In this document: positions 42,705 to 50,787 of the stretch, piece by piece
Position numbering within the stretch: the first letter of the stretch is position 1
Layout: every line of letters begins with the position of its first letter
From: Rhodovulum sulfidophilum
GTDB lineage: Bacteria > Pseudomonadota > Alphaproteobacteria > Rhodobacterales > Rhodobacteraceae
Direction of reading: 5' to 3'
Length of the DNA: 64,000 nucleotides
NCBI GenBank assembly: GCA_003241785.1
Contig: QFPW01000001.1
Coordinates: forward strand, 1-64,000
Translations under genes and position numbers: made by a program
Notes under the pieces: model-generated
Told to the model about the DNA's origin: nothing
Databases searched by the model: none
Seen by the model: only the letters and a program-made list of their open reading frames with translations

Positions 42705-43016
42705 TCGGACCACTTGGCCTTCCGGAGATGATGAATTTCACCGCGGGTATGTAAAGGCTCGGCCCCGCGCGGGCAAGCGATAACCCCCGCCCCGCGCCCG
42801 AGGCGGGGCTTCGGGGCCGAACCGGAAGGTCTCCGGGGGCCCCGATCGGCCCCGTCTAGAACCACTGTGGCAAAGGTGCATCAATCCTAAGCCCTTTGAT
42901 CAGTGGTTTCCGACCTTTGCTTGACCCTTTGGCGCCCTTTGAGCGAAACAGGCTTCACCTGATCCGGGCGATCCGGATTTGAGATGGGTTTCGATCTTTA
43001 AGGACAAGAGGAAACG
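42705..43016 (+). promoter_or_regulatory. Porin upstream region with phased CCTTTG repeats
   Basis: A 312-base gap without a gene. CCTTTG begins at 42893, 42914, 42926 and 42936 (steps of 21, 12 and 10 bases), and the inverse CAAAGG is at 42871-42876. Helical phasing suggests several bound copies of one regulator. The untranslated leader ends in AAGAGGAAACG before the porin ATG. No clear -35/-10 pair could be fixed. Confidence 0.5.
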
Positions 43017-44054
43017 ATGAAAAAGGTTCTTTTCGCCTCGTCCGCCCTCGCCGCTCTGGCGATCGGTGGTGTGGCGTCCGCGCAGGGCATCTCCCTGTTC
43101 GGTACCGCCCGCCTGGGTCTCGGCTACGGCATCGACAACGAAGGTGGCGTCTGGGTCGACGAGGATGGCAACAAGCAGGACGACCTGCGCGCCGTCTCCC
43201 GCGTCCGCTTCGGCGTCAACATGACCGGTGAGACCAACTCCGGCATCACCTTCGGCGCCACCATCCGCGCCGACAACGCGATCGGCGGCAACGGCGGCAC
43301 CTTCGGCCAGACCGCTGGCGAAGTGTTCGTGTCCGGCTCCTTCGGCACCCTGACCTTCGGCGACACCAACGGCGCCGACGAGCAGTGGGTCGGCGACCTG
43401 ATCGGCGACTACTCGCTGACCGGCCTCGGCGACTACGACGAGACCACGTTCCTCTCGAACGGCGGCTCCTTCGGCAACGACACCGGCAACGACTTCTTCG
43501 CCGATCCGGAAGCCCGCCCGACCGTCCGCTACGACTTCGAGATCGCCGGCTTCGGCATCTCGGCCTCGGCCAACCGTCTCCTGAACTCGTTCGCGGTTGG
43601 TGGCGGCTATGCCGGCAACTTCGCCGGCGGCACGTTCAACGTCGGCCTCGGCTACTACGACTACGAGTCGTTCACCGCGGCGGGCACCCCCTTCCCGAAC
43701 GGCGAAGTCCCGGGCGGCAAGCAGTACTCGGGCGTGATCGGCGCGACCTACGGCGACTACGGCGCGAACGTGATCTACACCGACGCCGACTCCGACGGCG
43801 CGTCCTTCTCGACCCTCGGCGTTGGCCTCTCGGCCGGCTTCGGCGACTTCTCGGTCGGTGCCTGGTGGCGCCAGATCCTCGACGCGGACGGTGGTCTCGA
43901 GGATCTCAAGAACTCGAACGCCTACGCTCTGACCGGCCAGTACGACCTCGGTGGCGGCGCGACCGTCAACGGCGGCGTGCAGCGCAACTACGACTTCCTG
44001 TCGAACGACGACGCGGCGACCACCGCCGACTTCGGTATCTCGATGGCCTTCTGA
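43017..44054 (+). CDS. Outer-membrane porin
   Basis: 345 residues. Signal 'MKKVLFASSALAALAIGGVASA' is cleaved about after residue 22, the mature part is a Gly/Asp/Asn-rich beta barrel ('FGTARLGLGYGIDNEGG', 'SGSFGTLTFGDTNGADEQ', 'SVGAWWRQI') and the chain ends in Phe ('FGISMAF'), the BAM signal. It fits the Rhodobacter-type trimeric porins. The codon choice is more restricted (GGT/GGC, CTC, AAC) than in neighbours, a sign of high expression, and it has its own strong terminator. Confidence 0.94.
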   Translation: MKKVLFASSALAALAIGGVASAQGISLFGTARLGLGYGIDNEGGVWVDEDGNKQDDLRAVSRVRFGVNMTGETNSGITFGATIRADNAIGGNGGTFGQTAGEVFVSGSFGTLTFGDTNGADEQWVGDLIGDYSLTGLGDYDETTFLSNGGSFGNDTGNDFFADPEARPTVRYDFEIAGFGISASANRLLNSFAVGGGYAGNFAGGTFNVGLGYYDYESFTAAGTPFPNGEVPGGKQYSGVIGATYGDYGANVIYTDADSDGASFSTLGVGLSAGFGDFSVGAWWRQILDADGGLEDLKNSNAYALTGQYDLGGGATVNGGVQRNYDFLSNDDAATTADFGISMAF

Positions 44055-44077
44055 TCCTAAACGGGACAGTGAGTGGG

Positions 44078-44110
44078 AAAGGCGGGCAAATGCCCGCCTT
44101 TTCTTTTTTT
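44078..44110 (+). terminator. Intrinsic terminator of the porin gene
   Basis: AAAGGCGGGC (44078-44087), loop AAAT, GCCCGCCTTT (44092-44101), then TCTTTTTTT. A 10-bp stem with a long T run, 23 bases after the stop codon. Confidence 0.93.
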
Positions 44111-44250
44111 GCCCCCCGCCCCTCTCAAATCGATGCGATCGACCCCGGGGAACCTAACCGAAAGGCGTCGGTTCAATCAGGAGGTGGGGTTTAACTTGGC
44201 AAGGCGCGGGCGTATTCTTGTCAGGCGATGACCGCTTGGGGAGAACCGTC

Positions 44251-44931
44251 ATGTCACTCGCGGATATTCGTGACCGGGTCGCGCGCGCGACCGCTGAGGC
44301 CGGCCGGACCGCCGGATCGGTCACATTGATCGCCGTTTCCAAGACGCAGCCGCTCGACCGCGTGGTCGACGCGCTGGAGCGCGGGCACAGGATCTTCGGC
44401 GAGAACCGGGTGCAGGAAGCCCATGGCAAATGGCCCGCCCTCCGCGAGCGGTTCGGATCGGTCGAGCTGCATCTGCTCGGCCCGCTCCAGAGCAACAAGC
44501 TCGCCCGGGCCATGGAGCTCTTCGACGCGATCCACAGCCTCGACCGCGAGAAGCTCGCCTCGCGCATCGCGACGACGGCGCAGGCGATGGGGCGCTGCCC
44601 GGCGCTGTTCGTGCAGGTCAACACCGGGCGGGAGGCGCAGAAGGCCGGGGTCGACCCCGAGGAGATCGACGCGTTCCTCAAGGCCTGCCGGTCGGTCTAC
44701 GATCTGCCGGTGGCGGGCCTCATGACCATCCCGCCGGTCGAGGCGGATCCGCGGCCGCATTTCGCCATGCTGCGCGAGATGGCGGCGCGCAACGGGGTCT
44801 CCGGTCTCTCGATGGGGATGAGCGACGATTTCGAGATCGCGATCGCCGAGGGCGCCACGCATGTCCGCGTCGGCTCGGCGATCTTCGGCGCCCGCGCGCC
44901 GGCGCCCCGCGAAGCCGGGGCCGACGCCTAG
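44251..44931 (+). CDS. YggS-type pyridoxal phosphate homeostasis protein
   Basis: 226 residues. The PLP lysine lies in 'VTLIAVSKTQPLD' (K31), then 'FGENRVQEA', 'ELHLLGPLQSNKLARAM' and 'LSMGMSDDFEIAIAEGATHVRVGSAIFG' are typical of the YggS/PROSC alanine-racemase-like fold. It buffers PLP and does not catalyse a known reaction. Its stop overlaps that of the convergent vsr gene by 3 bases. Confidence 0.94.
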   Translation: MSLADIRDRVARATAEAGRTAGSVTLIAVSKTQPLDRVVDALERGHRIFGENRVQEAHGKWPALRERFGSVELHLLGPLQSNKLARAMELFDAIHSLDREKLASRIATTAQAMGRCPALFVQVNTGREAQKAGVDPEEIDAFLKACRSVYDLPVAGLMTIPPVEADPRPHFAMLREMAARNGVSGLSMGMSDDFEIAIAEGATHVRVGSAIFGARAPAPREAGADA

Positions 44932-45365
44932 GGGTCTCGCCCGGGCGGACCGAGAAATTCCCGCGTCCGCGCCGCGAGCGCCTGGGCCCCGCGCGGCGTC
45001 GTCTCGCACTCCCAGATGGTCAGGACCCGCCAGCCGAGGGCGTCGAGCGCGGCGAGATTGACGGCGTCGCGCGCCGCGTTCGCCTCGAGCTTCGGGATCC
45101 AGAACTCGGGCCGCGACTTCGGCAGCCGCGCGCGCCAGCAGCCGGGATCCGGGTGGCGATGCCAGAAGCAGCCGTGGACGAAGATCACCGCGCGCCGGCC
45201 GGGAAAGACCAGGTCGGGCGTGCCCGGCAGGTCGCGCCGGTGCAGCCGGAAGCGGTAGCCCAGCGCGTGGACGAGCCGGCGCACGCGGAGCTCGGGCTTC
45301 GTGTCCTTCCCCTTAACCCGCGCCATCTGCGCCGAGCGCGCGGGATCGACCGGCGGCGCGCTCAC
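44928..45365 (-). CDS. vsr: Very-short-patch repair endonuclease Vsr
   Basis: 145 residues. 'SAQMARVKGKDTKPELRVRRLVHALGYRFRLHRRDLPGTPDLVFPGRRAVIFVHGCFWHRHPDPGC' is the Vsr core with the catalytic Asp51 and the zinc-binding Cys/His. It nicks at T:G mismatches that arise when 5-methylcytosine deaminates, which fits the m5C methylase of the same operon. The GTG start overlaps the TGA of the nuclease gene (GTGA). Confidence 0.93.
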   Translation of the reverse strand: MSAPPVDPARSAQMARVKGKDTKPELRVRRLVHALGYRFRLHRRDLPGTPDLVFPGRRAVIFVHGCFWHRHPDPGCWRARLPKSRPEFWIPKLEANAARDAVNLAALDALGWRVLTIWECETTPRGAQALAARTREFLGPPGRDP

Positions 45366-46174
45366 CCCGTCCGGCGCAAGGTCTCCACCTGCGCCCGGTA
45401 GGCGCGGCTCTCGCGATAGAGGATCACCCGGCTCGGCAGCACCGTCACCTGCCAGCCCGGCGGCAGCGCGCCGAGGATCAGCGTGAAGAGATCGCGCGTC
45501 GTCACCGGCCCCTCCGGGACCGTGATCGTCCGGAACATCATGTCGCGATGGCCGCCGCGCCATGCCCCTCCCCCGGTGCCGTCCGCCTCGTAGCGCAGCA
45601 GATAGGGCAGCCCGGCCTTCAAGGCCATGATCGCCTCGAGCACACCCTGCGTTCCGGCCGGCAGCACGTCGATCTCCCGGTCGATGTCGATCGGAAAGTC
45701 GCTGTCGAAGGGCGCGGGCTTCTGGTCCTCGCGGTTGCGGCCGGGATCGTTCGAGCCGAAGCCGGAGAAGTTCCAGGCCGGCCGCTGGCCCTCGAGCCGG
45801 GTGAATTCCTCGATCAGCATCGTCTCGAGGTCGAAGGTCGAGAAGACGAAGATCCGCGCCGCCTTGAAGGTGATCCGCGCCGGATCGAGGCCGCGACGGT
45901 GCCGGACGCTGCGCGCGTGGCGCGTGAGCCGCTCGCGAAAGCCGGCCTGGGCGTCGGTCTTGCCGACATAGACCAGCGTGTCGTCGAGATAGAGCAGATA
46001 GGCGCCCTGCGCGCCCTCGGGCACGCGGGCGACCGCCTCCGCCGTCAGCCGCTGCGCCGGCAGCCCGGCGAAGAACGCCGGCAGCTGGTCGCGCATCACC
46101 CGCGGGATGTCGAGCTCGAACTCGCCATAGCCGGCGGGGGCGCCCGGCGGATGGACGGCGTCGGATCCGGGCAT
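45362..46174 (-). CDS. GIY-YIG nuclease, probable type II restriction endonuclease
   Basis: 270 residues. 'GAYLLYLDDTLVYVGKTDAQAGFRERLTRH' gives the GIY-YIG core (GAYLLY 57-62, VYVGKT 68-73, Arg80), the catalytic Glu is in 'ETMLIEEF' (E122/E123) and Asn135 follows in 'AWNFSG'. The layout resembles GIY-YIG restriction enzymes such as Eco29kI, and it lies directly behind an m5C methylase, so it is most likely the cognate endonuclease. Recognition sequence is unknown. The start overlaps the methylase stop (TGATG). Confidence 0.8.
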   Translation of the reverse strand: MPGSDAVHPPGAPAGYGEFELDIPRVMRDQLPAFFAGLPAQRLTAEAVARVPEGAQGAYLLYLDDTLVYVGKTDAQAGFRERLTRHARSVRHRRGLDPARITFKAARIFVFSTFDLETMLIEEFTRLEGQRPAWNFSGFGSNDPGRNREDQKPAPFDSDFPIDIDREIDVLPAGTQGVLEAIMALKAGLPYLLRYEADGTGGGAWRGGHRDMMFRTITVPEGPVTTRDLFTLILGALPPGWQVTVLPSRVILYRESRAYRAQVETLRRTG

Positions 46175-47331
46175 CAGGCGGCGCGGCGGCGGCCCGCCTT
46201 CGGCGCTTCCCGGTCGAGGGTGGCGGCGAGCACGCGCGCCGCCGCCTCGGCGAGCTCGGTCGGCACCGCGTTGCCAAGCTGGCGCATGTTCTCCGACCAG
46301 GAGCCGATGAACTCGTAATCGTCGGGCAGGCCCTGCAGCCGCGCGGCCTCGCGCACGGTCAGATAGCGCACCGACCCGTCGGCGAGCGCCAGCATGTTCT
46401 CGCCGCCGGGCACGCCATGGACGCCGGCCTTCAGCGCCTTCGCCGGCTGGTCGAGCGGGCTGCCGGTGTGCCCGGGATAGGCCCGGGCGCCGGGCTGGGC
46501 GACATGGTTCGCGAGATCGCCGGCCCCCGGCGCGCCCAGCCCCGCGATCGCGTCGCGGACGGTGCGCCAGGGCAGTTCCCCGGGACGCTCCCCCGACGCG
46601 GCGAGCCGGCGCGCCAGCGCGGCGTCGGCAGGCGCGGGACCGGCGGGCGCCGCGATGCCGTGGCGGGTCCAGTAGTCGCCGCTGACCCACTGGTCCCAGA
46701 TGAGCCGGGCGCGCGAATGAGTCGGCCGGAGCTCCGGCGGCTCGCGGCCGAGATCGGCGCGCAGGCCGAGGATGATCACGCGGTGCCGCTTCTGCGCCGC
46801 GCCATAATCGGCCGCGTTCACCGACTGGTAGCGTACGATGTATTCAGGCCGTCCCCGGAGCCTTGCCCGGTGCGAGAGGCGCGATTCGCCATCGCGCAGC
46901 GGGACCGAGGGCCGGCTCAGCGCCTTCAGGATCCAGTCGAGATACTCGGCGAAGGCGGGCCGGGTCAGGCCGCGCACGTTCTCGAACAGGAAGGCCCGCG
47001 GCGCGGCCTCGCGCACCGCGCGGACCGCCTCGGGCCACATGTCGCGCCGGTCGTCCTGGCCGCGATGCTTGCCGCCGATCGAGAAGGGCTGGCAGGGCGG
47101 CCCACCCGCGACGAGATCGAGCCCGGCATGCGGCGCCCAGTCGATCTCGCGCACGTCGCTCCGCTGGATGGGCCAGTCGCGGATATGATCGAGGCCGCGG
47201 CCGCGGTTGTGGCACACGTTCTCGACCGAGTGCCGATCCCACTCGACCATGCGCGACGCCAGAAAACCGGCGCGGGAAAGTCCCAGCGCCAGGCCGCCGC
47301 AGCCCGTGAACAACTCGACGCTCGACTTCAC
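46174..47331 (-). CDS. DNA (cytosine-5) methyltransferase
   Basis: 385 residues from GTG 47331. Ordered C5 motifs: I 'ELFTGCGGLALGLSRAGF', IV 'GGPPCQPFS' (catalytic Cys80), VI 'FLFENVRGL', VIII 'QKRHRVIILG', X 'MRQLGNAVP'. The variable target domain lies at about 190-290. AGGAAGGG precedes the GTG. An ATG at 47409 would add 26 unlikely residues. First gene of the methylase-nuclease-vsr operon. Confidence 0.93.
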   Translation of the reverse strand: MKSSVELFTGCGGLALGLSRAGFLASRMVEWDRHSVENVCHNRGRGLDHIRDWPIQRSDVREIDWAPHAGLDLVAGGPPCQPFSIGGKHRGQDDRRDMWPEAVRAVREAAPRAFLFENVRGLTRPAFAEYLDWILKALSRPSVPLRDGESRLSHRARLRGRPEYIVRYQSVNAADYGAAQKRHRVIILGLRADLGREPPELRPTHSRARLIWDQWVSGDYWTRHGIAAPAGPAPADAALARRLAASGERPGELPWRTVRDAIAGLGAPGAGDLANHVAQPGARAYPGHTGSPLDQPAKALKAGVHGVPGGENMLALADGSVRYLTVREAARLQGLPDDYEFIGSWSENMRQLGNAVPTELAEAAARVLAATLDREAPKAGRRRAA

Positions 47332-47381
47332 CGCGACGCCCTTCCTGCCTCTCGCCAATGTGCCGTGTCCGGCGCGCCCAA

Positions 47382-47397
47382 ACAATCTGAAAATTGT
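47382..47397. promoter_or_regulatory. Small inverted repeat upstream of the methylase operon
   Basis: ACAAT-CTGAAA-ATTGT lies 51 bases before the methylase start in a short AT-rich patch. It could be a methylase or controller-protein operator, but the arms are only 5 bases. Confidence 0.3.
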
Positions 47398-47443
47398 CGC
47401 ACCGGGCATTTGTACCCGATCCGTTCTCGCCGGCCAAGCCGGC

Positions 47444-47953
47444 TCAGCCGGTGACGATGACCCGCGACGCCGGGGTCCAGCGGGCCAGGATCCAGACGAG
47501 GTCCGAGGCCGCGAAGGCCACGCAACCGGCCGTCGGCCGGCGCGGGCCGCGCCAGACGTGGAGGAAGATCGCGCTGCCCCGGCCCGGCACCACCGGATCG
47601 CGGTTCCAGTCGAGCACGCCGATCAGGTCGTACATCGGATCGGCGCGGCGCAACCGCTCGTGGCTCGCCGGGCGCGGCAGGCGCACGGCGGTATTGTAGG
47701 CGGGATCGGCCGGGTCGTCCGACCAGCCGTCGCCGAGCCCGATCGCGCGCGCGCCGGGAAAGGCCCGCGCCCCGGCCCGCCCGGCCGGCCGGTCGGGCCG
47801 GCAGAGCAGCGCCTCGAGCCGGTGGATCCCGCGCGGGGTGATTCCGTCGCCCTCAGCGCGCTTCGCGCCGATCCCGCCGCGGCCGACCGCGCAGGCGAAG
47901 CGACGCCCGGCGAAATGCGCGCCGAAGCGGGTAACGCGCAGATGCGGCGTCAC
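47444..47953 (-). CDS. L,D-transpeptidase-like (YkuD) protein
   Basis: 169 residues. 'FACAVGRGGIGAKRAEGDGITPRGIHRLEALLCRPDR', 'YNTAVRLP' and the catalytic 'SAIFLHVWRGPRRPTAGCVAF' with His and Cys define the YkuD fold of the YbiS/COG3786 subgroup. No signal peptide is evident, so export is uncertain. The GTG start overlaps the stop of ribA (GTGA). Confidence 0.87.
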   Translation of the reverse strand: MTPHLRVTRFGAHFAGRRFACAVGRGGIGAKRAEGDGITPRGIHRLEALLCRPDRPAGRAGARAFPGARAIGLGDGWSDDPADPAYNTAVRLPRPASHERLRRADPMYDLIGVLDWNRDPVVPGRGSAIFLHVWRGPRRPTAGCVAFAASDLVWILARWTPASRVIVTG

Positions 47954-49038
47954 AAGAGATGGCCGCTCTTCAGCGCCTTCACCCGCAGATAATCGGCGTT
48001 GAACCGGGTCGAGCCCACGCGCAGCGGAACGCGCTCCGCGACATCGAGGCCGCAATCGGACAGCATCGCGACCTTGCGCGGGTTGTTCGTCATCAGCCGC
48101 ACCTGGCGGAAGCCCATCGCCTTCAGGATGCTGGCGCCGAGCCGGAAGTCGCGCTCGTCATCCTCGAAGCCGAGCCGGTGGTTCGCGTCGACCGTGTCGA
48201 ACCCCTGGTCCTGCAGGGCATAGGCGCGCATCTTGTTCGCGAGCCCGATGCCGCGGCCCTCCTGATTCATGTAGAGCAGCACCCCCGCCCCCGCCTCGCC
48301 GATCTGGGCCAGGGCGGCGTGGAGCTGCGGCCCGCAATCGCATTTGAGGCTGCCGATCACGTCGCCGGTGAAACAGGCGGAATGCAGCCGGCAGAGCACC
48401 GGCCTGGCGCGGTCGGGCGCGCCGATCTCGACCGCGTAATGCTCCTCCGCGCCGTCGCCGGGACGGAAGACATGCACTCGCCCGGCCTCGGACACTTCGA
48501 GCGGCACGCGCGCGGCGGCGATATCGGTGAAGGGGCCGAGCGTGTCGGCCGCGACCTCGGCGATGTCGAGCGCGCTGATCCCCTCGGCGATAAGCCCCGG
48601 CACGTCGCCGGGCGGCACGGCGGCGACCAGCGCGGCGGGCAGGAGCCGGGCCTGCTTGGCGAGCCGGAGCGCGGCGCGATGCGCCTCCGCCGAGCCGTCG
48701 CGGTGGGTCGCGTAGGGCCCCTTCATCGGAAAGCGCAGGTCGGCGGAAGGGTCGGCCGTCGCCCGCACCCAGGCGAGATCGGCGTCGCGCGGCAGGATCA
48801 CCCGCGCGAGATCGCCGTCATAGGCCCGGGCCTTCAGCGTCTCGGCGCGCCAGTCGGAGATCGCGAGATCGACCGGGCCCCGCGCGCGCAAAAGCGCGAG
48901 CCGCTCCGCCGTCGCCGTCTCGGCGGCGAGCGCCAGCGCCGCGCCCGCGTCGCCCGTCAGCAGCACGGGCACGCCGAGCCGCATGTCGCCGCGCAGGCGG
49001 GCGAGCTGTTCGACGGGTCCGGGGCCAAGGCGCGTCAT
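47950..49038 (-). CDS. ribA: GTP cyclohydrolase II
   Basis: 362 residues. The catalytic domain (about 170-362) shows 'PVLCRLHSACFTGDVIGSLKCDCGPQLHAAL' with zinc cysteines, 'LLYMNQEGRGIGLANKMRAYALQDQGFDTVDAN' and 'LMTNNPRKV'. The N-terminal 165 residues are not a DHBP synthase domain; they match the alphaproteobacterial long-form RibA. It starts riboflavin synthesis. GGAGGA precedes ATG 49038. Confidence 0.93.
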   Translation of the reverse strand: MTRLGPGPVEQLARLRGDMRLGVPVLLTGDAGAALALAAETATAERLALLRARGPVDLAISDWRAETLKARAYDGDLARVILPRDADLAWVRATADPSADLRFPMKGPYATHRDGSAEAHRAALRLAKQARLLPAALVAAVPPGDVPGLIAEGISALDIAEVAADTLGPFTDIAAARVPLEVSEAGRVHVFRPGDGAEEHYAVEIGAPDRARPVLCRLHSACFTGDVIGSLKCDCGPQLHAALAQIGEAGAGVLLYMNQEGRGIGLANKMRAYALQDQGFDTVDANHRLGFEDDERDFRLGASILKAMGFRQVRLMTNNPRKVAMLSDCGLDVAERVPLRVGSTRFNADYLRVKALKSGHLL

Positions 49039-49203
49039 CGGGCTTCCTCCGGGGGGAATCGCGGGACCCCTCACATAGTTCCTGACGCGGAGAAGTGAAA
49101 CAAAAGCCTGTCTGGAGACACGGCTGCGTGAGAGAATGCGCGGAAATATTGCGCGGCCGGGGCGTTGAGAACAACTGGGGCGCAGAGACAACGGGAGGGC
49201 GCG

Positions 49204-49890
49204 ATGAGCACTCTGAAAAAGATCCTGATGGTCGACGACGACGCGGACCTCCGCGAAGCCTTGGCCGACCAGCTGGTCATGACCGAGGAATTCGACGTCT
49301 TCGAGGCCGGCACCGGCGCCGAGGGCCTCGCGAAGGCCGGCGAGCAGCATTACGACCTCGTCATCCTCGACGTCGGCCTGCCCGACATGGACGGGCGCGA
49401 GCTCTGCCGGCTGATGCGCAAGCACGACGTGAAATGCCCGATCATCATGCTGACCGGCCATGTCGCGGACAGCGACACGATCCTCGGCCTCGACGCGGGC
49501 GCGAACGACTACATCGCCAAGCCCTTCAAGCTGCCGGTCCTGCTCGCGCGGATCCGGGCGCAGCTGCGCCAGCACGAACAGTCGGAGGACGCGGTCTTCG
49601 GCGTCGGCCCCTATACCTTCAAGCCGGCCGCGAAGATGCTGCTCGACGCGAAGGAGAAGAAGATCCGGCTGACCGAGAAAGAGACCAACATCCTGAAGTA
49701 TCTCTACCGCGCCAACGACACGGTCGTGCCGCGCGACGAGCTGCTGCACGAGGTCTGGGGCTACAACGCCGGCGTCACGACCCACACGCTCGAGACGCAT
49801 ATCTACCGGCTGCGGCAGAAGATCGAGCCCGATCCGTCGAACGCGCGCATTCTGGTCACCGAGCCGGGCGGCTATCGCCTGATGCCGTGA
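49204..49890 (+). CDS. OmpR-family response regulator
   Basis: 228 residues. Receiver domain (1-120) with the acidic pair D11/D12, phospho-acceptor D56 in 'LVILDVGLP', T84 and K106; winged-helix DNA-binding domain (about 130-228) with 'RLTEKETNILKYLYRANDTVVPRDELLHEVWGYNAGVTTHTLETHIYRLRQKIEPD'. No histidine kinase is adjacent, so it is an orphan here. GGGAGGG precedes the ATG. An intrinsic terminator follows. Confidence 0.93.
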   Translation: MSTLKKILMVDDDADLREALADQLVMTEEFDVFEAGTGAEGLAKAGEQHYDLVILDVGLPDMDGRELCRLMRKHDVKCPIIMLTGHVADSDTILGLDAGANDYIAKPFKLPVLLARIRAQLRQHEQSEDAVFGVGPYTFKPAAKMLLDAKEKKIRLTEKETNILKYLYRANDTVVPRDELLHEVWGYNAGVTTHTLETHIYRLRQKIEPDPSNARILVTEPGGYRLMP

Positions 49891-49958
49891 GGGTCCGGAC
49901 CCGATGCCGCGGGTCCGTCCTCGCCCCGGGGGCTTGCGGTCGCCGCGCCCCCCGCTAG

Positions 49959-49992
49959 AAACTCCGGGCAGCCTCGCCCGGAGTTTTTCTTT
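49959..49992 (+). terminator. Intrinsic terminator between the response regulator and xthA
   Basis: AAACTCCGGGC (49959-49969), loop AGCCTC, GCCCGGAGTTT (49976-49986), then TTCTTTC. The xthA start codon is at 49996, so the terminator lies in the position of its ribosome site (GGAG 49980-49983 is inside the stem). Confidence 0.88.
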
Positions 49993-49995
49993 CGC

Positions 49996-50784
49996 ATGAC
50001 CCTCACCATCGCCACCTGGAACATCAACTCCGTCCGGCTGCGCGAGGGCCTCGTCCTGCGCCTCCTCCGCGAGGAGGCTCCGGACGTGCTCTGCCTGCAG
50101 GAAATCAAGTCGCCGGTGGAGAAGGTCCCGCTCGAGGGCTTCCGCGCGCTCGGCTACGAGCATGTCGTGATGCGGGGCCAGAAGGGCTACAACGGCGTCG
50201 CCATCATCTCGCGCGTGCCGATCGAGGACGCGGGCCAGCGCGACTTCTGCGCCATGGGCGACGCGCGCCACGTCGCGGCCCGGCTGCCCGGCGGGGCGAT
50301 CATCCACAATCTCTACATCCCGGCCGGAGGCGACATTCCCGATCCGGTCGTGAACGCCAAGTTCCACCACAAGCTGACCTTCCTCGAGGAGCTGCGCGCC
50401 TGGTTCCAGGCCGAGCGGCCCCACGCGGCGATCCTGGTCGGCGATCTCAACATCGCGCCGCGCGCGGATGATGTGTGGAACCACAAGGCGCTGCTCAGGA
50501 TCGTCTCGCATACCCCGGTCGAGACGGAGGGGATGGAGGCGATGCGCGCGGCCGGCAACTGGGTCGACATCACGCGCAAGGACATTCCGGATGGCCGGCT
50601 CTATTCCTGGTGGTCCTATCGCTCGCCCGACTGGGCGGCGGCGGACAAGGGCCGGCGGCTCGACCATGTCTGGGCGACCCCCGACCTCGCCGAACGCTCG
50701 GGCGGCAGCCGGATCCTGAAGCCGGCGCGGGGGTGGGAGCAGCCGAGCGACCATGTTCCGGTTTTCGCGCAATTCGAGGTTTGA
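49996..50784 (+). CDS. xthA: Exodeoxyribonuclease III
   Basis: 262 residues. 'IATWNINSVRLR', 'DVLCLQEIKSP' (Glu), 'HNLYIPAGGD', 'ILVGDLNIAP' (Asp-Asn), and 'RRLDHVWATPDL...PSDHVPVFAQF' (Asp-His) are the exonuclease III/AP endonuclease set. It cuts at abasic sites and degrades 3' ends. The distance to the enoyl-CoA hydratase gene is 3 bases, so the two are cotranscribed. Confidence 0.95.
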   Translation: MTLTIATWNINSVRLREGLVLRLLREEAPDVLCLQEIKSPVEKVPLEGFRALGYEHVVMRGQKGYNGVAIISRVPIEDAGQRDFCAMGDARHVAARLPGGAIIHNLYIPAGGDIPDPVVNAKFHHKLTFLEELRAWFQAERPHAAILVGDLNIAPRADDVWNHKALLRIVSHTPVETEGMEAMRAAGNWVDITRKDIPDGRLYSWWSYRSPDWAAADKGRRLDHVWATPDLAERSGGSRILKPARGWEQPSDHVPVFAQFEV

Positions 50785-50787
50785 GAG

